DNA of 38,089 nt from an uncultured Collinsella sp. (GTDB lineage: Bacteria > Actinomycetota > Coriobacteriia > Coriobacteriales > Coriobacteriaceae): NCBI GenBank assembly GCA_958423535.1, contig CATZRJ010000015.1, positions 1-38,089 of the forward strand. Reading direction: 5' to 3'. Below, piece after piece: positions 31,470 to 38,089 of the stretch. The translations under genes and the position numbers were made by a program. The notes under the pieces are model-generated. The model saw only the letters and a list, made by a program, of their open reading frames with translations, ran no database searches and was not told the origin of the DNA. Numbering within the stretch: the stretch's first letter is position 1; each line of letters begins with the position of its first letter.

Positions 31470-31760
31470 ATGTTCCAGGCTGGAGATGTCGTCGAGACTG
31501 ACTTCGAAGGATTTCTGAAGCTGCTGCGTTCCAAGACGCGCGCTTTTGTGACGATCGACAACCACGAGTACTACATCACGCACACCGATGGATATTGGCG
31601 TGTTCAGGATTGCGAGGCTCTCAACGATAAGGGCCACTTTACTGACTGCTCCGAGCTGGTTAACACGGTCTGTGAGGTCGTTGAGCTGCCCTGGATCTGC
31701 GGCAAGAGCCTGCACGACAGCTTTGCGGGCGCCACGGTCTACGAGGCCGTCGCTGCCTAA
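31470..31760 (+). CDS. Conserved-looking 96-residue protein of unknown function
   Basis: A small soluble acidic protein beginning MFQAGDVVETDFEGFLKLLRSK, with four Cys-containing spots (Cys48, 60, 68, 77) and many aromatic residues. It has a textbook ribosome-binding site (AGGAGG, 31458-31463) and a strong terminator, so it is certainly expressed as a single gene. A hairpin GCGCCA/TGGCGC (31436-31441, 31445-31450) sits just before the ribosome-binding site and may control translation. No family recognised. Confidence 0.75.
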   Translation: MFQAGDVVETDFEGFLKLLRSKTRAFVTIDNHEYYITHTDGYWRVQDCEALNDKGHFTDCSELVNTVCEVVELPWICGKSLHDSFAGATVYEAVAA

Positions 31761-31787
31761 CGGGCAAATACATCGCTATTCTCGCGT

Positions 31788-31824
31788 GACCGCCGGCGCC
31801 GCCCCCGCGCCGGCGGTCTTTTTC
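31788..31824 (+). terminator. Terminator after the 96-residue protein gene
   Basis: GACCGCCGGCGC (31788-31799) pairs perfectly with GCGCCGGCGGTC (31807-31818), then TTTTTCT. Confidence 0.92.
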
Positions 31825-31866
31825 TGTCGATATGCAATGTAGAGCCGACCATATATAACGAACTTA

Positions 31867-31895
31867 TTGACGATGGTCAAATCTCGGACTAATCT
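31867..31895 (+). promoter_or_regulatory. Promoter of the MarR-ABC exporter operon
   Basis: TTGACG (31867-31872), exactly 17 bp, TAATCT (31890-31895), 33 bases before the first ATG. TTGAC-GATG-GTCAA (31867-31880) forms a palindrome over the -35 box. Confidence 0.7.
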
Positions 31896-31923
31896 AAAAA
31901 CAAATTGGTCAAAACTCGGACTA
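31874..31923. promoter_or_regulatory. Candidate MarR operator: two 18-bp direct repeats
   Basis: TGGTCAAATCTCGGACTA (31874-31891) and TGGTCAAAACTCGGACTA (31906-31923) differ at one base and are 32 bp apart, about three helical turns. The first fills the promoter spacer; the second lies at the start of the transcript. Autoregulation by the MarR protein is the natural reading. Confidence 0.6.
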
Positions 31924-31927
31924 TCGA

Positions 31928-32440
31928 ATGGCGGGAGAGATGAATAATGCAGTTAGCCTGGTCGATTTCGACCGGATGCTCAACGGGCTTGACCGTATCT
32001 ATTCGGAGTTCGCGCGCACCTGTGGTCTTTCGGACTGCGCCTATTGGATGCTCGTCGACACCAGCACGGCGGGCGGCAGCATTGCTGTAAGTCGTCTGAC
32101 AAGCGAATGGTTCTATAGCAAACAGACTATAAACTCGGCCATTAAAACCTTGACGGCGCGGGGTTTCGCCACGCTTGAGTTTGCCGAAGGCAGTCGCAAG
32201 AACAAGGTTGTGAGCCTGACCGAAGAGGGTAGACGATTTGCAAAACGGTATGCGATGCCGGCGCAAGGGGCCGAGCAGAGAGCCTTCGATGCCCTCGAGC
32301 CATGTGAGCAGCGCGAGATTATGCGCTTGATTGGCAAATTCTCCCAAGTCCTGGGCGACGAGTGCGAGGCATTTAAGCGGCAGGTGGCAGCCGAAGATCA
32401 GTCGGAGAATCAACGTGAGGGGGAGTCGTGCGACTGTTAA
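31928..32440 (+). CDS. MarR-family transcriptional regulator
   Basis: A 170-residue winged-helix regulator. The recognition region SRLTSEWFYSKQTINSAIKTLTARGFATLEFAEGSRKNKVVSLTEEGRRFA (about 55-105) has the MarR helix-turn-helix and the beta wing. ATG 31928 has no ribosome-binding site; ATG 31940 has GGGAG but at only two bases. It overlaps the ABC gene by 13 bases, so repressor and exporter are made together. Such pairs usually respond to a toxic compound that the exporter removes. Confidence 0.88.
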   Translation: MAGEMNNAVSLVDFDRMLNGLDRIYSEFARTCGLSDCAYWMLVDTSTAGGSIAVSRLTSEWFYSKQTINSAIKTLTARGFATLEFAEGSRKNKVVSLTEEGRRFAKRYAMPAQGAEQRAFDALEPCEQREIMRLIGKFSQVLGDECEAFKRQVAAEDQSENQREGESCDC

Positions 32441-34164
32441 TGAGGTTTTTGAAGCCCTACCGAGGGCTTGTCGCAGTGACGCTACTGGTGCTGCTGGTGG
32501 ATAACGTCGGTACGCTGTTGGTTCCAACGATGCTGGCGAACATGGTCAACACCGGAATTACCACGGGCGATGTCGACTACATTTTACGTAACGGCCTATA
32601 CATGTTTATCGCGACCAGCATGGCTAGCGGCGGCACGGTGCTGGGCTGCTATCTTTCGGCGCGCCTGGCCGCCAACGTGGCCTGCGATATCCGCAATGCC
32701 GTGTACGACAAATCGCTCGAGCTCGCGGCCAGCGACTTTGAGCGCTTTGGTACCGGATCGATGATCACACGCTCACTCAACGACATCAACGTGATTCAGC
32801 AGGCAATCCTTCAGACGATTCAGTTGGTGCTGCCGGTGCCATTCCTGGCCGTCGCGGGCATCATATTTGCTTGGTTCATCGATCCCGCCATGGGAACGCT
32901 GCTGGGCGTGGTGGTTGCGATCGTGCTGGTGGCGGCGGTCTTTACGGTGGCTAACGCCGCGCCGATTTTTATGCGCCTTCAGAGCTTTATCGACCGTATG
33001 AACGTGGTGCTGCGCGAGAACATCGTGGGCGTTCGCGTCATCCGCGCTTTCAATAAGGAGCGCCACGAGGAGCAGCGCCTGGACGAGGTATTTAGCGATT
33101 ACGCGGACAACGCCATTAAGGTCAACCACCTGTTTGTGGGGCTCGACAGCTCCAGCTTCTTTTTGATGAACATCGCCGAGGTGGCGGTGCTGTGGGTGGG
33201 CGGCAACCGCGTGGGCGCCCATGCCATGCAAATCGGCAGCATCTCGGCCGTACTGGAATACGCGATCCTGATCCTGTTCTTTGTGATGATGGCGCAGATG
33301 GTGATTCTGACGCTTCCGCGCGCTGCGGCGTGCCTCAACCGCGCGCAACAGGTGTTGGAGATTGAGCCGAGCATTGTGGACGGCAAGCGCACACTGGATA
33401 CGTGCGCGGCGGAGCCTGTTGACAGTGCCGACGCGGTCGCCGTGTTCGATCATATGTCGTTCCGTTTCGACGACGCCGACGAGGACACGCTGTGCGATCT
33501 GAACTTTACCTGTCGCCGCGGTCAGACGACCGCGATCGTCGGCTCGACGGGTTCGGGCAAGTCGACGGTGGCCAAGCTCCTGCTGCGCTTCCACGACGCC
33601 ACCAAGGGCGCCATTCGCCTGGACGGCGTCGACCTGCGCGAGCTTTCGCAAGGCGAGATTCGCGGGCGCATTGCCTATGTGCCGCAAAAGGCATGGCTGT
33701 TCTCGGGCACCGTGGCAAGCAATCTGCGCTTTGGCAATGAGGGCGCGACCGAGGCCGACATGCTTCACGCGCTTGAGGTTGCCCAGAGCACCTTTGTACT
33801 CGATCAGCCGCAGGGGCTCGACACTCCGGTGGCGCAGGGCGGCACGAACTTTTCGGGCGGCCAGCGCCAGCGTCTGGCAATCGCCCGTGCGCTCATGAAG
33901 CATGCCGATCTATATATCTTCGACGACAGCTTTTCGGCCCTGGACTTTAAGACCGATGCCGCCCTGCGCCATGCGTTGCAAAACGAGACGCGTGACGCTG
34001 CGGTGCTCATTATCGCGCAGCGCATCTCGACGATCTTGCACGCCGACCAGATCGTCGTGCTCAAGGACGGCGAGGTTGTGGGCCTGGGCACGCATGGCGA
34101 GCTTATGGAAACCTGCGAGGTGTACCGCGCCATCGCGGAATCGCAAATGAAGGGAGGTGAGTAG
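32428..34164 (+). CDS. ABC exporter half-transporter (degenerate-site subunit of a heterodimer)
   Basis: A 578-residue fusion of a six-helix exporter membrane domain (about 1-310) and an ATPase domain (about 340-578). Motifs: Walker A GSTGSGKST, signature FSGGQRQRLAIARAL, Walker B LYIFDDSFSALD. The residue after the Walker B Asp is Asp, not the catalytic Glu; this DDSFSALD form is typical of the subunit that makes the non-hydrolysing site in heterodimeric exporters (TM287/288, LmrCD type). GTG 32428 follows AGGGGGAG and overlaps the MarR gene. The partner gene starts one base after its stop. Confidence 0.92.
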   Translation: MRLLMRFLKPYRGLVAVTLLVLLVDNVGTLLVPTMLANMVNTGITTGDVDYILRNGLYMFIATSMASGGTVLGCYLSARLAANVACDIRNAVYDKSLELAASDFERFGTGSMITRSLNDINVIQQAILQTIQLVLPVPFLAVAGIIFAWFIDPAMGTLLGVVVAIVLVAAVFTVANAAPIFMRLQSFIDRMNVVLRENIVGVRVIRAFNKERHEEQRLDEVFSDYADNAIKVNHLFVGLDSSSFFLMNIAEVAVLWVGGNRVGAHAMQIGSISAVLEYAILILFFVMMAQMVILTLPRAAACLNRAQQVLEIEPSIVDGKRTLDTCAAEPVDSADAVAVFDHMSFRFDDADEDTLCDLNFTCRRGQTTAIVGSTGSGKSTVAKLLLRFHDATKGAIRLDGVDLRELSQGEIRGRIAYVPQKAWLFSGTVASNLRFGNEGATEADMLHALEVAQSTFVLDQPQGLDTPVAQGGTNFSGGQRQRLAIARALMKHADLYIFDDSFSALDFKTDAALRHALQNETRDAAVLIIAQRISTILHADQIVVLKDGEVVGLGTHGELMETCEVYRAIAESQMKGGE

Positions 34165-34165
34165 C

Positions 34166-36172
34166 ATGACCGAGGAGCTCAGGAAGCAGGCCAGCGTTGA
34201 TGACGCCGTTGCCACAGGGCTGGTTGAGGAAACAGCTGCCGTAGCACCCGAGCTGGACGAGGCCGCCAAGGCTGCAGCCGAGCGCGAGGCTCGCCGCCAA
34301 GCGCTCTACGAGGAAAACGAACGCGCCGAGGACGAGCGCGCCCGCGCTGAGGCAGAGCGCATGCGCGATGTGGACGACGAGGACGAGGACGAGAAACCCC
34401 GCGACACCTGGGCGACGGTGCGCCGCCTGTGGAGCGAGGATGCCGGTGACCATTGGCGCTTCTATATCGTGTTCGCGAGCATCGTGTTCTATGCCATCTT
34501 TAACACCGCTGCGCCGGCATATAGCGCCCGCGTGATCGATGAGCTGTGGGGCCACATTCAGGTGGCGTTTGCCAACGACACCACCTTCAACATCACCTGG
34601 GAGAACTGCGGCAGGACCATCTTCATCTACTTTATGATCTGGACGGCCGCTGCCTCGTTCTACGCGCTCCAGAGCTTTTTGATGTCGAGCGTGGCCGAAC
34701 GCCTCAACCTGCGTCTGCGTAACCGCATCGCTCAAAAGCTCAATCGTCTGCCGCTCGCCTATTTTGACGCGCATCGTCCCGGCGAGGTCGTCAGCCGCGC
34801 GACCAATGACTTGGACAAGATGTCCGAGAGCATGCAGCGCGGCTTGCTGCAGCTGCTGGTGTCGATTGGTACGGTAGTGGGCGCTGTGGGCGTGATGTTT
34901 GTGTTCAGTGTGCCGCTTACGCTGGTCTTTTTGTTCTTTACGGCGTTGTCGCTGCTGGTGACCAAGGTGGTCTCGCGCCGCACGCATGACGTAACCGGCG
35001 AGCGCCAGGAGTGGGTGTCCAAGATTACGAGTGCAGTCGAGGAAGGCTACTCGGGCCGTCTGGTGATTCGCGCGTTTAACCGCGAGCGTCAGAGTTCTGC
35101 CGAGGTGCACCAGGCCTCGGGCGAGCTGGCACGCGTGAGTGCCAAGGCCGACTTTATGATTAATGCCGTCGGCCCCGCGGTGCGCTTTATCGGCCGCTTG
35201 GCACAGATCGTGATTGCGATTGTGGGCTGCAGCATGCTGGTTGCCGGCCACATGACCGTCGGCGTGTTCCAAGCGTTCTTTCAGTTTATCTACGAGGCAT
35301 CCGAGCCCATGACGCAGCTGTCGTTTACCTTCAACTCGCTGCAGAGCGCGCTGGCGAGTGCGGAGCGCGTGTTCGACCTGCTCGATGAGCCCGAGATGGA
35401 GGCCGATCCGCAGCCGGGCGAGGCCGCCAAGCTACCGGGTCGCGTGGAGGGCCGCGTCGCCTTTGAGCATGTGCGCTTTGGCTACACGCCCGAAAAGCTG
35501 CTTATGCGCGACGTGTCGTTCACCGCCGAGCCGGGCCAGAAGATCGCCGTGGTGGGAACCACGGGCGCGGGCAAGACCACGCTCATCAACCTGCTCATGC
35601 GCTTCTACGAGATTGACGGCGGGCGTATTACGCTCGACGGCGTGGATACGAGCCGCATGGATCGCGGCGAGCTGCGGCAGCAGTTTGGCATGGTGCTGCA
35701 GGACGCCTGGCTGTTCGATGGCACGATTGCCGAAAACATCGCATATGGCTGCCCTGAGGCAACGCGCGAGGAGGTCGTGGCCGCCGCCCGTGCCGCGCAG
35801 GTCGATTTCTTTGTGCGCACCATGCCACAGGGCTACGACACGCACGTGGCCAACGATGCCGAAAGCATCAGCCAAGGTCAGCGCCAGCTGCTGACCATCG
35901 CGCGCGTACTGCTCAACAACCCGGCGATTCTCATCTTGGACGAGGCGACGTCGAGCGTGGACACGCGTACCGAGCTTGCCATCGGCCGTGCCATGGATGC
36001 GCTTATGCGCGGGCGCACGAGCTTTGTGATCGCGCATCGCCTGTCGACAATTGTGGATGCCGACCTGATCTTGGTCATGGATCATGGCAACATTATCGAG
36101 CAGGGTACGCATAAGGAGCTGCTGGCTGCCGAGGGTGCCTACGCCGACCTCTATCTGAGCCAGTTCGCATAA
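34166..36172 (+). CDS. ABC exporter half-transporter (catalytic partner, with acidic N-terminal extension)
   Basis: A 668-residue protein. After a charged, helical and very acidic N-terminal extension of about 85 residues (EENERAEDERARAEAERMRDVDDEDEDEK region) come the exporter membrane domain (about 95-390) and the ATPase domain (about 420-668) with Walker A GTTGAGKTT, signature ISQGQRQLLTIARVL and a complete Walker B ILILDEATSSVD with the catalytic Glu. Together with the upstream subunit it forms one heterodimeric multidrug- or lipid-type exporter. ATG 34166 follows GGGAGGTG; an in-frame GTG at 34157 overlaps the previous gene. The extension is unusual for this family. Confidence 0.92.
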   Translation: MTEELRKQASVDDAVATGLVEETAAVAPELDEAAKAAAEREARRQALYEENERAEDERARAEAERMRDVDDEDEDEKPRDTWATVRRLWSEDAGDHWRFYIVFASIVFYAIFNTAAPAYSARVIDELWGHIQVAFANDTTFNITWENCGRTIFIYFMIWTAAASFYALQSFLMSSVAERLNLRLRNRIAQKLNRLPLAYFDAHRPGEVVSRATNDLDKMSESMQRGLLQLLVSIGTVVGAVGVMFVFSVPLTLVFLFFTALSLLVTKVVSRRTHDVTGERQEWVSKITSAVEEGYSGRLVIRAFNRERQSSAEVHQASGELARVSAKADFMINAVGPAVRFIGRLAQIVIAIVGCSMLVAGHMTVGVFQAFFQFIYEASEPMTQLSFTFNSLQSALASAERVFDLLDEPEMEADPQPGEAAKLPGRVEGRVAFEHVRFGYTPEKLLMRDVSFTAEPGQKIAVVGTTGAGKTTLINLLMRFYEIDGGRITLDGVDTSRMDRGELRQQFGMVLQDAWLFDGTIAENIAYGCPEATREEVVAAARAAQVDFFVRTMPQGYDTHVANDAESISQGQRQLLTIARVLLNNPAILILDEATSSVDTRTELAIGRAMDALMRGRTSFVIAHRLSTIVDADLILVMDHGNIIEQGTHKELLAAEGAYADLYLSQFA

Positions 36173-36174
36173 TT

Positions 36175-36199
36175 TGACAAAGGGGCAGCCCCTTTGTCA
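36175..36199 (+). terminator. Hairpin after the ABC exporter operon
   Basis: TGACAAAGGGG (36175-36185) pairs perfectly with CCCCTTTGTCA (36189-36199) around a 3-base loop. Confidence 0.7.
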
Positions 36200-36211
36200 T
36201 ATCACAAATAA

Positions 36212-36246
36212 GGCGCGCCGGGGATGAATTCCCTGGCGCGCCTTTG
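36212..36246. terminator. Bidirectional terminator between ABC exporter and cysE
   Basis: A 12-bp stem with one G-T pair (36212-36223 with 36231-36242), flanked by AAATAA and TTTGCG. Confidence 0.75.
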
Positions 36247-36280
36247 CGTTGACGTCAATGTTGTCGGTAGCCATCCGCTT

Positions 36281-36985
36281 CTAGCGTTCGTCCATGAGCT
36301 TCGTGACGAGGGCTTTGAGCTCGGCCACCTCTCGCTCGAGTTCCTTGACGCGGCGGGCATTCTCGGTGATGCCTTGGCGATTGAGCGCGGACTGTTCGGC
36401 GGCGTCATCGGGCATGTACTCGCGATGCTGCTTGGCATCGAAGCTCTCCTCGAACACGCGGCAGCCGTTGCGCTTGATGATGCGGCCTGGCACGCCCACG
36501 ACGGTGCAGTTGTCGGGCACGTCCTTAACGACAACCGAATTGCCGCCGATCTTGACGTTGTTGCCGATGCGAATGTTGCCGAGCACCTTGGCGCCCGTGC
36601 CCACGGTGACGTTGTTGCCCAGGGTGGGGTGGCGCTTGCCGGTTTCGTTGCCGGTGCCGCCGAGCGTAACGCCCTGGTAGAGCACGCAGTTGTCGCCCAC
36701 GACGGTGGTTTCGCCGATGACGACGCCCATGGCGTGGTCGATAAAGAAATGCTTGCCGATCTGTGCAGCGGGATGAATCTCGACGCCGGTGATGTGGCGG
36801 GTGATTTGCGAGAGCACACGGGCGAGCGAGCGATGTCCATGCTCCCACAGCCAGTGCTCGGGCACATGGTTCCACTTGGCGTGCAGGCCGGGGTAGGACA
36901 GGAAGATGACCAGACCGTTTTGCGCGGCGGGATCCTGCGCTTGGACGGTCTTGATGTCCTCGCGAATGGTATTGATAAAGCTCAC
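36281..36985 (-). CDS. cysE: Serine O-acetyltransferase
   Basis: A 234-residue enzyme that acetylates serine for cysteine synthesis. The left-handed beta-helix of hexapeptide repeats runs from about 68 to 172 (IHPAAQIGKHFFIDHAMGVVIGE, LGNNVTVGTGAKVLGNIRIGNNVKIGGNSVV); the catalytic Asp83-His84 pair is in IDHAMG, and His119 in GKRHPTLG. It is the short form, lacking much of the N-terminal helical domain of enteric CysE, and it has a charged C-terminal coiled coil (ENARRVKELEREVAELKALVTKL). The start is GTG 36985 with GGGAGGG before it. Confidence 0.93.
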   Translation of the reverse strand: MSFINTIREDIKTVQAQDPAAQNGLVIFLSYPGLHAKWNHVPEHWLWEHGHRSLARVLSQITRHITGVEIHPAAQIGKHFFIDHAMGVVIGETTVVGDNCVLYQGVTLGGTGNETGKRHPTLGNNVTVGTGAKVLGNIRIGNNVKIGGNSVVVKDVPDNCTVVGVPGRIIKRNGCRVFEESFDAKQHREYMPDDAAEQSALNRQGITENARRVKELEREVAELKALVTKLMDER

Positions 36986-37131
36986 CGGCCGCCCTCCCTT
37001 AGCGCCATGGCAATGCGATTCAATAAAGTATAGCGATTCGCTAGGGATTAGGAAGGACAATCTTGGCGGCATTGCGCGACAGGTGTCAGTTATGCAAACT
37101 TGCTGGTAATGAAGTAAGACTTTTGAGGGGT

Positions 37132-37162
37132 TTGACCCGTGCTCGTGCCGCAACCGTATACT
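37132..37162 (+). promoter_or_regulatory. Possible promoter of the DedA gene
   Basis: TTGACC (37132-37137) and TATACT (37157-37162) have good sequence but a 19-bp spacer; TATACT lies 46 bases before the ATG. Confidence 0.5.
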
Positions 37163-37208
37163 GGTCAACTTGGACGTGTCCGCGCCCACAACTGAGAGGT
37201 TTTACTTC

Positions 37209-37856
37209 ATGGGTTTCATCAATTTCATCGCCGAGCTGCTTAAGGACCCGCGCACCGCGATCGCCAGCTGGATCGCCGCCGGCCCGCTTATGGCCTACGG
37301 CTGCGTGTTCCTGATCATCTTCATCGAGACGGGCGTGGTGTTCTTCCCGTTCCTTCCCGGCGATTCGCTGCTGTTCGCCTCGGGTTTCTTTGCCCATAAC
37401 GGCGGCTTTAACATCGTGGCTCTGTTGGCCGTCGCATGGTCTGCTGCCATCTTGGGCGATCAGTGCAACTTTATGATTGGCCATTTCTTTGGCAAAAAGA
37501 TTATCGCTTCGGGCAAGGTGAAGGCCATGACGCCCGAGCGCATCAAAAAGTCCGAGGACTTCTTGGACAAGTGGGGTCACCTGGCCATCTTCCTGGGTCG
37601 CTTCTTCCCGTTTATCCGCACCTTTGTGCCCTTTATCGCCGGCATGGGCGGCATGCACTGGCGCCACTTCGTTATCTTTAACGTGCTGGGCGGCATTACC
37701 TGGTCGACGGTCTTTACGCTGCTGGGCTACTTCTTTGGCGGCATTCCCTTTGTGCAGGAGCACTTTGAGCTGCTGATTATCGGCATCGTCGCCGTGTCGA
37801 TCATTCCGACCGTGGTCGGCTTGGTTAAGGCTAAGCTGGGCAAAAAGAACGCATAG
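37209..37856 (+). CDS. DedA-family membrane protein
   Basis: A 215-residue integral membrane protein of the DedA/SNARE-associated family, thought to move lipids such as undecaprenyl phosphate or phosphatidylethanolamine across the membrane. Seen: re-entrant FIETGVVFFPFLPGDSLLFASG, with the conserved acid and Pro-Gly-Asp, then the signature FLGRFFPFIRTFVPFIAGMGGM with both essential Arg, and the closing helix IGIVAVSIIPTVVGLVKAKL. ATG 37209 follows GAGAGG. It is a single gene ended by a strong terminator. Confidence 0.93.
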   Translation: MGFINFIAELLKDPRTAIASWIAAGPLMAYGCVFLIIFIETGVVFFPFLPGDSLLFASGFFAHNGGFNIVALLAVAWSAAILGDQCNFMIGHFFGKKIIASGKVKAMTPERIKKSEDFLDKWGHLAIFLGRFFPFIRTFVPFIAGMGGMHWRHFVIFNVLGGITWSTVFTLLGYFFGGIPFVQEHFELLIIGIVAVSIIPTVVGLVKAKLGKKNA

Positions 37857-37884
37857 CTCGAGGCAGCGCACAAACTGTGTCGTT

Positions 37885-37920
37885 GAGGCCCGCCACTGCT
37901 TACGGTGGCGGGCCTCTTTA
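37885..37920 (+). terminator. Terminator after the DedA gene
   Basis: GAGGCCCGCCAC (37885-37896) pairs perfectly with GTGGCGGGCCTC (37905-37916), followed by TTTA. Confidence 0.88.
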
Positions 37921-37999
37921 GCTTCGGTTGAATGAAAATACTTTACTTAGTTAAAGAAAAGCGTTTTATCAGGCACGTGCGGGGAGTACAATCTCGTGC

Positions 38000-38089
38000 A
38001 TGCGAATCGACGTGCCATGGGCTTTGGTGTTGTCCGCGTGTCCCGTCCGGCTCTACGCTCCGGGCGTGCGACGTTGCGACGCGGTCGGC
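38000..38089 (+). CDS. Possible start of a further gene (partial at window edge)
   Basis: ATG 38000 opens a frame of 30 codons to the window end (MRIDVPWALVLSACPVRLYA...). A TACAAT box at 37988-37993 lies only six bases before it, so a leaderless message is possible; GGGGAG at 37981 is 13 bases away. Too short to identify. Confidence 0.3.
   Translation, partial: MRIDVPWALVLSACPVRLYAPGVRRCDAVG

Noticed and set aside
34103..35272. Reverse-strand frame of 389 codons opposite the ABC exporter
   Set aside because: Shadow of a well-supported ABC transporter gene.

Overview
The window is 38 kb of a GC-rich, gene-dense bacterial chromosome. Gene content, codon use and intergenic style (several ATG, GTG and possibly leaderless starts, PTS transporters, split transketolase, LCP and sortase proteins, many intergenic palindromes) suggest a gut Coriobacteriia, most likely Collinsella. 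This is inference from protein character, not a database match. No rRNA, tRNA, CRISPR array, intact insertion sequence or prophage gene was seen.

Layout. 1-1294: end of an amino-acid ABC permease and its ATPase. 1592-3667: a divergent EF-G-like GTPase. 3796-4779 (-): secreted DNA/RNA nuclease. 4780-13924: a sugar locus with a class II ketose-bisphosphate aldolase, ascorbate-type PTS IIA/IIB/IIC, a small TPR protein, a P-loop kinase fused to a DeoC aldolase, a GntR/UTRA regulator, an FSA-type transaldolase and a two-subunit transketolase. 14291-17848: LicT antiterminator, beta-glucoside-type PTS IIBC and a Nif3-like protein. 18049-23367: LarE, a HAD phosphatase, a LacI regulator and GlmS. 23484-26896: GntR/FCD regulator, YeiH-type membrane protein, and a regulator built on a degenerate sigma-54-type AAA+ domain. 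26980-30466: small membrane protein, sortase substrate, class B sortase, LCP protein. 30648-38089: nitroreductase, small conserved-looking protein, MarR plus heterodimeric ABC exporter, serine acetyltransferase, DedA protein, and the possible start of another gene.

How the genes work together. The 5-14 kb locus is the main metabolic unit. A PTS substrate enters phosphorylated and can meet four different carbon-carbon bond enzymes (class II aldolase, DeoC, FSA/transaldolase, transketolase), with a fused kinase that may supply a second phosphate. The substrate cannot be deduced from sequence. Short motifs shared between the aldolase, PTS IIC and transaldolase upstream regions suggest common control, perhaps by the local GntR protein. 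The 27.7-30.5 kb block is a cell-wall cassette: substrate, sortase and an envelope polymer ligase-like protein. The MarR gene overlaps the ABC exporter and is preceded by a promoter carrying two near-identical 18-bp repeats.

The most unusual non-coding feature is the number of dispersed palindromes: a hairpin family whose loop contains CCTGTCCC (four clear copies and two related ones), a 24-bp perfect inverted repeat, a 60-bp element at two distant gene ends, and a hairpin island of seven inverted repeats in 375 bp between lacI-type regulator and glmS.
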